Made by a program: the position numbers and the translations under genes
Notes under the pieces: generated by a model
Database searches by the model: none
The model's input: only the letters and a program-made list of their open reading frames with translations
What the model was told of the DNA's origin: nothing
Shown here: positions 9,025 through 16,990 of the stretch, in pieces
How the letters are laid out: each line of letters opens with the position of its first letter
How positions within the stretch are numbered: the stretch's first letter is position 1
Assembly (NCBI GenBank): GCA_029782135.1
Contig: JAKOVI010000073.1
Coordinates: 1 to 64,000 of the forward strand
Length of the DNA stretch: 64,000 bases
From: Bacillota bacterium
Lineage (GTDB): Bacteria > Bacillota > UBA4882 > UBA10575
Direction: 5' to 3'

Positions 9025-9753
9025 GTGGGATACTGGACACGAATAATTACGGAGCACCAGGCCGTCAACGAGATGTTGCAGATCCAAAACGAGTTGTTAA
9101 ACAGGTTGAAGATGGCAAAGGGGGTTAATATAGTGCATTTGGGAAATCTGCTCAGTTTCTGGCGGGATTTTCTTGAGCAAGAACATATGAGTTGGGAAGA
9201 GGAGGTTGCTTTTGCTTTCTTCCGGAAGATCAACCACCCGCTGGTGGATGGTCTGCAAAGGGATCACGAACGGATCCGGAATAGTTTGGCCGGTTTGGAA
9301 GGGACGATTAAACTTCTGCGCCAGGGAAAACCCCATTCCGGACGGGAGTATGTCCGCTTGGGCGAAGAGTTTGCCGAAACGATGGCCGGGCACCTAACCC
9401 GGGAGAATGCGGCCTTTAAGGAACTGGCGGCGATGAGTGGAGAGGATTTGGCGTCGCTTAAGTACCCGCTGCCGACCGGATTCCGCCGGCAAAAACTGAT
9501 CGGCGTTTTTAGCGTTGCCGAAGATATGTGCCAGGAATACCTGGAAAAGCAGTGTACCCTCCCTGACTGGCTGGAAGAGAGCACGCCGGAGCCGGCGGAA
9601 GCGGAAAAGAGTGACCGTTTAGAGGAGCCGGAGTTGCTTGAAGCAACGACCGGGACGGGTGTTCCGGCGGAAGAAGATCCGCAACCAGTGCTTGAGGGGA
9701 GGAGCAGTTTCCCTGAAGCCGGCGAAGATACTCTAACCGGCGATCGGGAGTGA
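9025..9753 (+). CDS. hemerythrin-like HHE domain protein with acidic tail
   Basis: A 242-residue cytoplasmic protein. Residues 1-145 form a four-helix HHE cation-binding domain with likely iron ligands in TEHQ (near 10), QEHMSWEEE (near 53-60), RDHERI (near 80) and GHLTREN (near 119). The last roughly 55 residues are Pro/Glu-rich and probably disordered. Such domains bind O2, NO or iron, or protect iron-sulfur clusters; the exact role is unknown. The GTG start has AAGGAGGTGG at 5-7 nt. A second hemerythrin-like gene follows 171 nt downstream, so the two may act in the same stress response. Confidence 0.8.
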   Translation: MGYWTRIITEHQAVNEMLQIQNELLNRLKMAKGVNIVHLGNLLSFWRDFLEQEHMSWEEEVAFAFFRKINHPLVDGLQRDHERIRNSLAGLEGTIKLLRQGKPHSGREYVRLGEEFAETMAGHLTRENAAFKELAAMSGEDLASLKYPLPTGFRRQKLIGVFSVAEDMCQEYLEKQCTLPDWLEESTPEPAEAEKSDRLEEPELLEATTGTGVPAEEDPQPVLEGRSSFPEAGEDTLTGDRE

Positions 9754-9846
9754 GAACCGGTATTCCGGGGGAAAATAGTTACTAGTTATTATTTCCGCCG
9801 GGGCAAAAGGGTGTTTGCATACGTGGCCAATAAAAATCAAGGCAGC

Positions 9847-9863
9847 GGAGAACACCATTCTCC
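9847..9863. promoter_or_regulatory. short inverted repeat between the two hemerythrin genes
   Basis: GGAGAA (9847-9852) and TTCTCC (9858-9863) are perfect inverted repeats around CACCA. They lie 62 nt before the second hemerythrin start and just upstream of a TATAAT at 9895-9900. This is compatible with an operator; the evidence is only symmetry and position. Confidence 0.3.
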
Positions 9864-9924
9864 TCCGGTAAAATCTGACAAGGACGCGCATTTTTATAAT
9901 GTTTACAAAAGGGACCAGGTGACG

Positions 9925-10566
9925 ATGAAAGTAGAGGAACTGCTCCGAGAAGAGCATAAAAAGCTGAAAGTCTTCAATTTATACCTGAATGCCGCCGCCG
10001 ACAGGATCGAGAGAGGTGAACCGGTGGCGCCGGGGTTCTTTAAAAAACTGGCGAAATTTGCGGATCTTTTCATCAGCCACTATCATTTACAGCTTGAAGA
10101 GGGTTTGCTTTTTGCTTTCTTAATAAAGAAGGGTTTTCCGGAAGAGGAAGGCATCATCCCGATGCTCAAGCGGGATCACCAGGAGGCAGCCGGCTATCTC
10201 GAGGAATTATGGGAGATGGTAGGGGTTTGGGAAAGGGATCTTACCGTCTCAAAACAGATTATCCTCAACATCAGGGCATATACACGGTTGGTTATGGCCC
10301 ATGAGGGACATGAGGAATTGATTCTCCTTCCTCTGCTCCGCTCCGTGCTTACCCCGGCGGAGGACGAGCAGCTCTATGCCGAAGCCAAGCAAATGGTCTT
10401 GGCACTCAATGACGACCTCTATCAATGTTATCAAACGAGTATTAAAGAGCTCCAGGCCGCGTTGGGCAAGGATGCCGAGCACGAACAGGAACAATTGGAG
10501 AGGTTATGGCGGCTGATGCGCGAGGGCCCCGAGGCGCTTGTCGATCAGCTTGACCTCTTCTGTTAA
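9925..10566 (+). CDS. second hemerythrin-like HHE domain protein
   Basis: A 213-residue helical protein with an HHE domain. Likely metal ligands are REEHKKL (near residue 10), SHYHLQLEEG (near 50), KRDHQEA (near 80) and AHEGHEELI (near 125). It differs from the upstream gene in having an extra C-terminal helical segment (about 150-213) instead of a disordered tail. ATG 9925 was chosen because an AGGTGA site precedes it and homology-like sequence starts there. A GTG at 9811 would add 38 residues of low-complexity sequence and its Shine-Dalgarno would be too close. A terminator follows. Confidence 0.78.
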   Translation: MKVEELLREEHKKLKVFNLYLNAAADRIERGEPVAPGFFKKLAKFADLFISHYHLQLEEGLLFAFLIKKGFPEEEGIIPMLKRDHQEAAGYLEELWEMVGVWERDLTVSKQIILNIRAYTRLVMAHEGHEELILLPLLRSVLTPAEDEQLYAEAKQMVLALNDDLYQCYQTSIKELQAALGKDAEHEQEQLERLWRLMREGPEALVDQLDLFC

Positions 10567-10614
10567 ACTTGAAATAATGGTGAAATGGGAAAAATACCAA
10601 ATGGTGCGACCCCC

Positions 10615-10666
10615 GCCCGGTCGAAAGCGGACTGAACGTTCCGGTTCCGGCACGGGCTTTTTTTTT
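10615..10666 (+). terminator. intrinsic terminator after the hemerythrin genes
   Basis: GCCCG (10615-10619) pairs with CGGGC (10653-10657), with further inner pairing (CGGA with TCCG), followed by nine T. Confidence 0.75.
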
Positions 10667-10708
10667 ATGTCTCTCCCCCGAAAAATTCCCCTTCCTCCGG
10701 TTAAATTC

Positions 10709-10717
10709 TGTTATAAT
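10709..10717 (+). promoter_or_regulatory. extended -10 promoter for endoQ-mrnC-thyX-rlmB
   Basis: TG, one base and TATAAT (10712-10717) form a consensus extended -10 element just after the preceding terminator. No good -35 box lies 17 nt upstream, which is tolerated with an extended -10. Transcription would begin near 10724. Confidence 0.55.
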
Positions 10718-10768
10718 GATCAAAGGAACTACTCGAAAAAAGGACAAGCAGATATGGGAGATGGCGGA

Positions 10769-12076
10769 ATGACGTACTGGGCTGATTTGCATCTCCATTC
10801 CCGGTACTCGCAGGCGACCAGCCGCGATACCACCCCGGAGAGACTGGTCTTTTGGGCGGAACGAAAAGGTTTGGCTTTAATCGGGACCGGCGATCTGACG
10901 CACCCCGCCTGGCGGGCGGAACTCCGCGCCAAGTTGGAAGCAGCGGAGGACGGGCTTTGGCGGTTAAAAAAAGAATACCAGATTACCCAGGATCCACCCC
11001 TGGCGACGGTCTCCCCGGTCCGTTTTGTCCTTTCCGCCGAGGTCTGTACGATCTATCAGCAAGACGGGAGGACGCGGAAGGTTCACCATTTAATCCTGCT
11101 GCCCGACTGGGAGGCAACCGGGCGACTGGCAACCCGTCTGGAGAAGTACGGAAAACTCGAGGCGGATGCCCGTCCGGTCTTGAAGCTGAACAGCCGGGAT
11201 TTACTTGAGCTCACCTTGGAGATGGCACCCGCGGCGATCCTCATTCCCGCCCATATCTGGACGCCGCACTTCTCGGTCTTTGGAATGAAATCCGGCTTTG
11301 ATCAACTCGAAGCCTGTTACGCCGACCTGGCCGGAGAGATCCATGTGTTGGAAACCGGCTTGTCGTCGGATCCCCCAATGAACCGGCGGTTATCAATGCT
11401 GGACCGCTATGCCTTCATCTCGAACTCCGATGCCCATTCCCCGGCGAAGTTGGGACGGGAGGCTACACAGTTCGCCGGGGTGCCCTCTTATCCCGCTTTG
11501 CGCGAAGCCCTTACTCCGCCCTTTGCCGGTCTGCTCAGAACGGTGGAGTTTTTCCCGGAAGAAGGAAAATACCACTGGGATGGACACCGGTCCTGCGGTA
11601 TCCAGTGGCACCCTGAACGGACAAGGGAAGCTGCCGGCAAGTGCCCGGTATGCGGCCGCCCGGTTACGGTCGGCGTCCTCCACCGGCTGGAAGTGCTGGC
11701 CGACCGCAGAGAGGAAGGAAAACCACCAGCTTGGCGGCCAAGTGAGCATTTGGTTTCCCTGACCGGCGTGATTGCGGCGGCCGAGGGAGTGGGCGAACAG
11801 ACCAAACGGGTCCGGCAGATCTATGAACGGTTGCTGGCTGAGCACGGTCCGGAATTGACCGTTTTAAGGGAGAGCCCCCTGCCGGCGCTGGCCGCGACGG
11901 CGGGTGAGCGATTCGCCGAAGCACTCCGCCGGGTCCGGGAGGGATTGCTCACAATTAACCCCGGTTTTGACGGCCAATACGGTGAAGTGGCGATCTTTCG
12001 CCCGGAAGAAACGGCTCCGTCAGGGAAGTTCCACACCCGACGCCCCAAGAAAAAGGTTGTGCGGGGCGGCGCATAA
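10769..12076 (+). CDS. EndoQ-type PHP-domain endonuclease
   Basis: A 435-residue protein of the archaeal/bacterial EndoQ family, which in characterised members cuts DNA 5' to deaminated bases (uracil, hypoxanthine, xanthine) and abasic sites. The PHP metal site is visible: ADLHLHSRYS at the N-terminus, GTGDLTHP near 42, an AHIW segment near 167 and NSDAHS near 221. A zinc-finger-like stretch (HPERT then CPVCGRP, about 276-300) follows, as the family expects. Two starts are possible: ATG 10754 and ATG 10769. GGGAG lies 8 nt before 10769. It heads an apparent operon with mrnC, thyX and rlmB. Confidence 0.75.
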   Translation: MTYWADLHLHSRYSQATSRDTTPERLVFWAERKGLALIGTGDLTHPAWRAELRAKLEAAEDGLWRLKKEYQITQDPPLATVSPVRFVLSAEVCTIYQQDGRTRKVHHLILLPDWEATGRLATRLEKYGKLEADARPVLKLNSRDLLELTLEMAPAAILIPAHIWTPHFSVFGMKSGFDQLEACYADLAGEIHVLETGLSSDPPMNRRLSMLDRYAFISNSDAHSPAKLGREATQFAGVPSYPALREALTPPFAGLLRTVEFFPEEGKYHWDGHRSCGIQWHPERTREAAGKCPVCGRPVTVGVLHRLEVLADRREEGKPPAWRPSEHLVSLTGVIAAAEGVGEQTKRVRQIYERLLAEHGPELTVLRESPLPALAATAGERFAEALRRVREGLLTINPGFDGQYGEVAIFRPEETAPSGKFHTRRPKKKVVRGGA

Positions 12077-12136
12077 CGCCGCTGAAGGCAGCGGCAACAA
12101 TTTTTGAACGGTGGTAAAGGAGAGAGGAAAAGAATA

Positions 12137-12532
12137 GTGCGGAAGGTGCAGGAGTTATCCCCGGCAACCTGGGCATATCTCGGGGACGCCCTTTATGAGT
12201 TATATATCCGGGAGAACTTAATCCGGGAGTTTTCCACCAGTAATACCGGACAACTCCACCAGGAGGCGATCAAGTACGTACGGGCCGAAGCCCAGGCACG
12301 AATCGTCCGTTTCCTGGCTGCGCAGTTCACTGAGGAGGAACAGGAGGTGATCCGGAAAGGCCGGAACCAAAAGAGCGGACAGATTCCGCACCATACCGAT
12401 GCGGTGACCTACCGCTACAGCACGGCCTGGGAAAGCCTCTTGGGGTATCTGTACTTGACCGGCCGGGCGGAACGGATGAAAGAACTGATGGCGGCCGGTT
12501 TCAACTATTTGAAAACAGCCGGTCAGGAATGA
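12137..12532 (+). CDS. mrnC: Mini-ribonuclease III
   Basis: A 131-residue RNase III-like enzyme without a dsRNA-binding domain, which matures 23S rRNA in Firmicutes. Signature segments include LGDALYELYIRE near the N-terminus, then GRN and the ESLLGYLYL helix with catalytic Glu/Asp near residue 107. The GTG at 12137 has GAGAGG 9 nt upstream; a TTG at 12104 would place that site inside the gene. Its stop overlaps the leader of thyX. The order mrnC-thyX-rlmB is common in Firmicutes, where cysS usually precedes it. Confidence 0.92.
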   Translation: MRKVQELSPATWAYLGDALYELYIRENLIREFSTSNTGQLHQEAIKYVRAEAQARIVRFLAAQFTEEEQEVIRKGRNQKSGQIPHHTDAVTYRYSTAWESLLGYLYLTGRAERMKELMAAGFNYLKTAGQE

Positions 12533-12567
12533 GGGGAAGATCCAGGCGGCGAAGAAGGAGGAACCAT

Positions 12568-13266
12568 ATGATGAAGGTGACTTTGTTATCTTATACTCCG
12601 GAACCGGACCGGGTGGTCGCGACCGCTGCCCGGTTATGCTATTCTCCGCGCGCGGCGGACGAGCTGTGGGAAGAGCTCACGGTCGAGAAACAAAAGGAAT
12701 TTCTGGCGAAGCTTTGGAATTATGGGCATTATTCCCCTTTTGAACACGCCTCTTTTACCTTTGCGTTGACCGGGGTGAGCCGGGCATTAAGCCACCAGTT
12801 GGTCCGGCACCGGATTGCTTCCTATGCGCAAAGATCGCAGCGGTATATCAATGAAACGGATTTTCCCGTGGTCGTCCCGCCGACGGTTCAGCGCGACCCC
12901 CGGGCGGAGGCGGAATTTACGAACGTGATCCGGCAAATCCGGGAAGGATATAAACGGCTGGTTGCTTTGGGGATCCCCAAAGAAGATGCCCGTTATCTGT
13001 TACCGAATGCCTGTGCGACCCAGTTAATCATGACCATGAACGCGCGCAGTCTCTTTAACTTTTTTGCGCTACGCTGTTGCCGGCGGGCGCAGTGGGAGAT
13101 CCGGGAACTGGCCTGGGAGATCAGGCGCCAGGTGTTAATGGTGGCCCCCTTGATCTTTGCGCAGACCGGTCCCGCCTGTCTAGTCAAAGGGGAATGCCCG
13201 GAAGGCCCGATGACCTGCGGAGAGCCTTACACCTGGTCCGAGGTGGCGGAGAACGCCGGGCGTTAA
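12568..13266 (+). CDS. thyX: flavin-dependent thymidylate synthase
   Basis: A 232-residue ThyX, which makes dTMP from dUMP using FAD, NADPH and methylene-THF. The hallmark motif RHRIASYAQRSQRY is present near residues 77-90. The downstream NACATQLIMTMNARSLFNFFALR-type substrate region is intact, with the FAD/dUMP arginines conserved. ATG 12568 follows AAGGAGG by 6 nt; ATG 12571 is an equally usable alternative. It sits between mrnC and rlmB in one operon. Confidence 0.95.
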   Translation: MMKVTLLSYTPEPDRVVATAARLCYSPRAADELWEELTVEKQKEFLAKLWNYGHYSPFEHASFTFALTGVSRALSHQLVRHRIASYAQRSQRYINETDFPVVVPPTVQRDPRAEAEFTNVIRQIREGYKRLVALGIPKEDARYLLPNACATQLIMTMNARSLFNFFALRCCRRAQWEIRELAWEIRRQVLMVAPLIFAQTGPACLVKGECPEGPMTCGEPYTWSEVAENAGR

Positions 13267-13330
13267 AGGGGTAAAGGACGGCCGTCCGGGCCGGGATGAG
13301 CACGAACGCAAGCAGAGGTGAAGAAGAAGG

Positions 13331-14086
13331 ATGGCACGGAAGGAAAGCGAGGAGTGGCTGGAGGGGCGGAATCCGGTTTTGGAAGCCCTCCATTCCGGAA
13401 GGAAACTGAAGAAGATCATACTGGCGCCAGGCGGCCGCGGGGAAAGCCTGACGGCGATTGTTGAATTGGCCGGACAGCAAGGGATCCCGGTGGAATATTG
13501 GGAGAAAAAGCAGATCGATCACTACTCGGTGACCGGCCGGCATCAGGGGGTGATGGCGGTCGCCGAGGCCCTTCCCTACACAACCGTTGCCGAGCTGCTC
13601 GCCCAGGCCGGCGCCCGCGGGGAAAAGCCGCTGCTATTGCTGCTCGATGGGGTGGAAGACCCGCATAACTTCGGGAGTATCATCCGGACGGCGGAAGTGG
13701 GCGGCGCGCATGGGGTGATTGTGCCGGAACGCCGGGTCGCCCCTTTAAATGCGACGGTCTTGAGGGCTTCGGCCGGTGCTGCGAATTACCTTCCGGTTGC
13801 CCGGGTCAAAAACACCGCCCGGGGGATTGAAGAATTAAAAGCAAACGGCTGTTGGGTGCTTGGCGCGGATCCCGACGGGACGGTCATCTGGGAGGAGACC
13901 TTTGATTTTACGGCCCCGCTCTGTTTGGTCCTGGGCGGGGAAGGGACCGGAATCTCAAGGTTGGCCAAAGAAAAGTGTGATTTATTGTTACGCATTCCCA
14001 TGTTTGGTCAGGTCGGTTCGCTCAATGTTTCGGTCGCGGCCGGGATCTTGCTCTATGAGGTCTTACGCCGCCGCCATGGAAAATAG
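13331..14086 (+). CDS. rlmB: 23S rRNA 2'-O-methyltransferase RlmB (SpoU family)
   Basis: A 251-residue SpoU/TrmH-family enzyme predicted to methylate the ribose of G2251 in 23S rRNA. An N-terminal substrate-binding domain (about 1-75) with GRNPVLEAL precedes the knotted catalytic domain. SPOUT motifs are present: DPHNFGSIIRTAE (motif 1), LGGEGTGIS (motif 2) and SLNVSVAAGILLYE (motif 3). It is the last gene of the endoQ operon. A GC-rich hairpin without a T-run follows its stop. Confidence 0.93.
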   Translation: MARKESEEWLEGRNPVLEALHSGRKLKKIILAPGGRGESLTAIVELAGQQGIPVEYWEKKQIDHYSVTGRHQGVMAVAEALPYTTVAELLAQAGARGEKPLLLLLDGVEDPHNFGSIIRTAEVGGAHGVIVPERRVAPLNATVLRASAGAANYLPVARVKNTARGIEELKANGCWVLGADPDGTVIWEETFDFTAPLCLVLGGEGTGISRLAKEKCDLLLRIPMFGQVGSLNVSVAAGILLYEVLRRRHGK

Positions 14087-14223
14087 GGGCCGGGACAGTT
14101 TCCGGCCGGTAATCGAAAAAAGGATCGTCACAAACCGGTTGACAATTTATAACATTCACGCCTCCAAACCGGTGGTATTATGTAATTAAACCAGCTATTC
14201 ATGGGAAAGAAAAATGAATTGCC

Positions 14224-14252
14224 TTGACGGCTGTAATGGCCTGTTGTATAAT
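14224..14252 (+). promoter_or_regulatory. sigma-A-type promoter for sigH
   Basis: TTGACG (14224-14229), a 17-nt spacer and TATAAT (14247-14252) lie 50 nt before the sigH start. The in-frame TTG at 14224 belongs to this -35 box, so it is not the start codon. Confidence 0.8.
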
Positions 14253-14301
14253 GGTGATCAATCAAGGACATGTAATCATTAGTTGTCTGGAGGCGATGCT
14301 G

Positions 14302-14955
14302 GTGGGGGCAAATCCTCAAAAAAACTTTGAAGTTTATGATAACATGATGGATGAAGCAATTGTCGAAGCCGCCAGACAAGGTAATACTGCAGCGCAGGAG
14401 TATTTGATCAATAAGTATAAAAACTTTGTACGGGCGAAAGCCCGGTCCTACTTTTTAATTGGGGCCGACCGGGAGGATATTATCCAGGAAGGGATGATCG
14501 GCCTTTACAAAGCGATTCGCGATTTTCGTCACGATAAGTTAGCTTCTTTCCGCGCCTTTGCCGAACTTTGTATTACGCGGCAGATTATTACGGCGATCAA
14601 GACGGCAACCAGGCAGAAGCACATCCCGTTAAACTCTTATGTTTCCTTGAATAAACCCATTTATGACGAAGAATCGGACCGGACTTTGATGGATGTGATC
14701 TCCGGTAACAAAGTTACCGACCCCGAAGAGCTGGTCATCAGCAGGGAAGAGTTCGTCGATATCGAGAACAAAATGGGTGAGTTTCTCAGTGAATTGGAAT
14801 GGCGGGTCCTGGTCTCCTATCTTGACGGCCGTTCCTACCAGGAGATTGCCAAGGATCTGCACCGCCATGTTAAATCGATCGATAATGCGCTGCAGAGGGT
14901 GAAAAGAAAGCTCGAACGTTATCTGGAAAAACGGGAAGAAAGTAACTTTAAATAA
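14302..14955 (+). CDS. sigH: sporulation-transition sigma factor SigH
   Basis: A 217-residue sigma-70-family factor closely matching Firmicute SigH (Spo0H). Region 2 contains RAKARSYFLIGADREDIIQE and MIGLYKAIRDF. The linker has TRQKHIPLNSY and FDEESDRT-like DEESDRT. Region 4 has YLDGRSYQEIAKDL and HVKSIDNALQRVKRKLE. SigH directs early sporulation and transition-state genes. GTG 14302 has GGAGG at 8 nt and gives a length close to 218 residues; ATG 14296 is only 2 nt from that site. A tRNA promoter begins 3 nt after the stop. Confidence 0.95.
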   Translation: MGANPQKNFEVYDNMMDEAIVEAARQGNTAAQEYLINKYKNFVRAKARSYFLIGADREDIIQEGMIGLYKAIRDFRHDKLASFRAFAELCITRQIITAIKTATRQKHIPLNSYVSLNKPIYDEESDRTLMDVISGNKVTDPEELVISREEFVDIENKMGEFLSELEWRVLVSYLDGRSYQEIAKDLHRHVKSIDNALQRVKRKLERYLEKREESNFK

Positions 14956-14958
14956 AGG

Positions 14959-14987
14959 TTGACAACTAAATAGTGCTGTTGTATAAT
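14959..14987 (+). promoter_or_regulatory. tRNA operon promoter
   Basis: Consensus TTGACA (14959-14964), a 17-nt spacer and TATAAT (14982-14987) lie 16 nt before the tRNA-Tyr gene. A full-consensus promoter fits a stable-RNA operon. Confidence 0.88.
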
Positions 14988-15003
14988 TAATTTTGCGGTT
15001 TAT

Positions 15004-15089
15004 GGAGGGGTTCCCGAGTGGCCAAAGGGGGCAGACTGTAAATCTGTTGCGTGAACGCTTCGAAGGTTCAAATCCTTCCCCCTCCACCA
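15004..15089 (+). tRNA. tRNA-Tyr (anticodon GTA)
   Basis: An 86-nt class II tRNA. The acceptor GGAGGGG (15004-15010) pairs with CCCCTCC (15079-15085). The anticodon loop reads GTA, there is a long variable arm, and the T-arm has TTCAAAT. A discriminator A and genome-encoded CCA are at 15086-15089. Confidence 0.95.
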
Positions 15090-15099
15090 TATATAATAT

Positions 15100-15175
<76 letters not shown>

Positions 15176-15178
15176 AAT

Positions 15179-15254
15179 GCCCTCATAGCTCAGTAGGTAG
15201 AGCGCATCCATGGTAAGGATGAGGTCACCAGTTCGATTCTGGTTGAGGGCTCCA
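15179..15254 (+). tRNA. tRNA-Thr (anticodon GGT)
   Basis: A 76-nt tRNA. The acceptor GCCCTCA (15179-15185) pairs with TGAGGGC (15244-15250). The anticodon stem CATCC/GGATG closes a loop with GGT, and CCA is encoded at 15252-15254. It follows tRNA-fMet after 3 nt, so all three tRNAs are one transcript. Confidence 0.95.
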
Positions 15255-15266
15255 TCAATAACGCAG

Positions 15267-15311
15267 GGTTGACGGATGAAGCATTGAAAGCCGAACCGTG
15301 AACCTTTTTTT
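15267..15311 (+). terminator. weak candidate terminator of the tRNA operon
   Basis: GGTT plus CGG can pair with CCG plus AACC across a 2-nt bulge (15267-15297), and a run of seven T follows a few nucleotides later. The stem is imperfect, so the call is tentative. Confidence 0.35.
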
Positions 15312-15330
15312 ATTATTGTTTTTCTGAATC

Positions 15331-15339
15331 TGTTATAAT
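15331..15339 (+). promoter_or_regulatory. extended -10 promoter for the cupin gene
   Basis: TG, one base and TATAAT (15334-15339) form an extended -10 element 56 nt before the cupin start. There is no good -35 box. Confidence 0.5.
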
Positions 15340-15394
15340 GAGATCTGTTATATAATAAAGCAATTATTTAGTACATAGATTTAAGGAGGTGCCA

Positions 15395-15721
15395 ATGATG
15401 ATTGTCAAAAGAGCGCAAGTGGCGGCGACGCCGGCCGGCGCCGGGGTGGAGCGAAGAGTACTGGCCCATCAGGGAAGTTTAATGTTGGTAGAGGTCTCTT
15501 TTGCCAAAGGAAGCGTGGGGGCAGTCCATACCCATCCGCATGAACAAGTTACATATGTTGTCAAGGGCAGTCTTGAACTCCAGTTGGGCGAGGAAAAACA
15601 GGTCATCAAGGCGGGCGACAGTTACTATGTGGCGCCCGATCTGCCGCACGGGGTTGTTGCTTTGGAAGAGGCGGTTTTGATTGATATCTTCAGCCCGCAA
15701 CGGGAAGATTTTCTCCATTAA
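15395..15721 (+). CDS. small single-domain cupin protein
   Basis: A 108-residue beta-barrel cupin. Motif 1 contains HTHPHEQVTYVVKGSLE (about residues 47-63), giving two His and a Glu as metal ligands. Motif 2 contains APDLPHGVVALE with the last His. Small cupins like this are often metal-dependent isomerases, dioxygenases or sugar-binding proteins, and the substrate cannot be deduced. The start is ATG 15395 or ATG 15398; AAGGAGGT ends at 15390. The next gene encodes a sugar-acid dehydrogenase, and a shared role in sugar-acid breakdown is possible but unproven. Confidence 0.75.
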   Translation: MMIVKRAQVAATPAGAGVERRVLAHQGSLMLVEVSFAKGSVGAVHTHPHEQVTYVVKGSLELQLGEEKQVIKAGDSYYVAPDLPHGVVALEEAVLIDIFSPQREDFLH

Positions 15722-15871
15722 GTCCTGGTATGAACCATGACACACGCTCCAGACGGTCTATTTTATTTCTGTGCAATTTTTTAAGATTAAGCATGGGTGT
15801 AAATGGCTTTTTAAGGCTGTGTAAAATAAGGAGAAGTTTTACCGGGTGTCCGGCCGAATGGAGGGGAAGGA

Positions 15872-16882
15872 ATGCTCAGACTGAAATTTGAGGAAGTGCA
15901 AAGGACGCTTGAGCAGGTTTTATACACACGGAATTGCCCGCCTGAACACGCACGCAAGGTCTCCTATGAAATGGCGCGCAATTCTTTGGAAGGGACTTAT
16001 ACCCACGGGATCAACCGTTTTCCCCGCTTGATCCGGAATATTGATGAAGGGATTGTCAATGTCGAAGCAAAACCGGTCCTGATCAACCGTTTTGGTGCGA
16101 TCGCCAACTACGATGGTCAATTGGGACTTGGGATCACCAATGCCTGGTTCTGTATGGAACAGGCCATGGCGCTCGCCAAAGAGTATGGAATCGGGTTGGT
16201 CGCCTTACGGAATACCAACCATTGGCAGCGGGCGGCTACCTACGGCTATCAGGCTTGCGCCCAGGGGATGGCGGCGATTTGCTTCACGAATACGATTCCG
16301 AATATGCCGACCTGGGGAGCTGTCGACGCCCGGATCGGGAATAATCCCGTAATGATCGCTTTCCCGCGGGAAAAAGGTGATGTGGTCGTTGACCTGGCGA
16401 TGTCGCAGTTTTCCTACGGCGCCTTGGAGTTGGCCCGGTTGGAAGGGAGAGCGATGCCGTTTGTTGCCGGTTATGACGAGAAAGGGGAACTGACCCGTGA
16501 TCCGGCCGCCGTTTTAAAGTCCAGACGGCTCTTGCCCGCCGGTTACTGGAAGGGGGCGGCACTCTCGATTGTGCTGGATTTGCTGGCCGCCGGTCTGGCT
16601 TTAGGGAAGACGACCGCGGCGATTGGACGTTTGGCAGGCGACGAACATGGTGTTTCGCAAGTATTTTTTGTGATCGATCTTTACAAAATTGCCCCGCGGG
16701 AAGAGGTCGAGCGGATCGCGGATGACGCAGTGCGGGATCTGCTCGCATCGCAACCGATCGACCAAAAGGGGCGGATTGTATATCCGGGACAACGGAGCAA
16801 GGAAATCCGGGAGCAGAATTTAAAGCTGGGGATTCCGGTCGACGAACGGATCTGGGCGCAGATCACCGCTTATTTAAAATGA
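15872..16882 (+). CDS. DlgD-type 2,3-diketo-L-gulonate / 3-dehydro-L-gulonate reductase
   Basis: A 336-residue NAD(P)-dependent oxidoreductase of the LDH2/MDH2 (YlbC-AllD-DlgD) fold. THGINRFPRLI, GLVALRNTNHWQRAATYG, FSYGALELARL and PAGYWKGAALSIVLD follow E. coli DlgD (YiaK) closely. The catalytic His is probably in THG (near residue 48) and another His is in NTNHW (near 117). DlgD interconverts 2,3-diketo-L-gulonate and 3-keto-L-gulonate in ascorbate/lyxose-type catabolism. No other pathway gene is nearby, so the physiological substrate is uncertain. GGAGGGGAAGG precedes the ATG. Confidence 0.75.
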   Translation: MLRLKFEEVQRTLEQVLYTRNCPPEHARKVSYEMARNSLEGTYTHGINRFPRLIRNIDEGIVNVEAKPVLINRFGAIANYDGQLGLGITNAWFCMEQAMALAKEYGIGLVALRNTNHWQRAATYGYQACAQGMAAICFTNTIPNMPTWGAVDARIGNNPVMIAFPREKGDVVVDLAMSQFSYGALELARLEGRAMPFVAGYDEKGELTRDPAAVLKSRRLLPAGYWKGAALSIVLDLLAAGLALGKTTAAIGRLAGDEHGVSQVFFVIDLYKIAPREEVERIADDAVRDLLASQPIDQKGRIVYPGQRSKEIREQNLKLGIPVDERIWAQITAYLK

Positions 16883-16990
16883 AGACGGCGCCCCGGCCCA
16901 CAATCAAACAAATAGATGAATGTTTGAATTTTGCAATTCTTTAATCCGTGGCGGGAGGATTTTGTAATTATTGAGAGAATAATTTCTTAT

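Noticed and set aside
8813-9046. A 77-codon frame after the deacetylase gene
   Set aside because: It runs through a terminator and overlaps the well-supported hemerythrin start; no family resemblance.
9875-9900. CTGACA and TATAAT before the second hemerythrin gene as a sigma-A promoter
   Set aside because: The spacer is only 14 nt. The -10 alone may be used, but the pair is not a standard promoter.
14139-14144. TTGACA upstream of sigH as a second promoter
   Set aside because: The sequence 17 nt downstream (CTCCAA) is not a -10 box.
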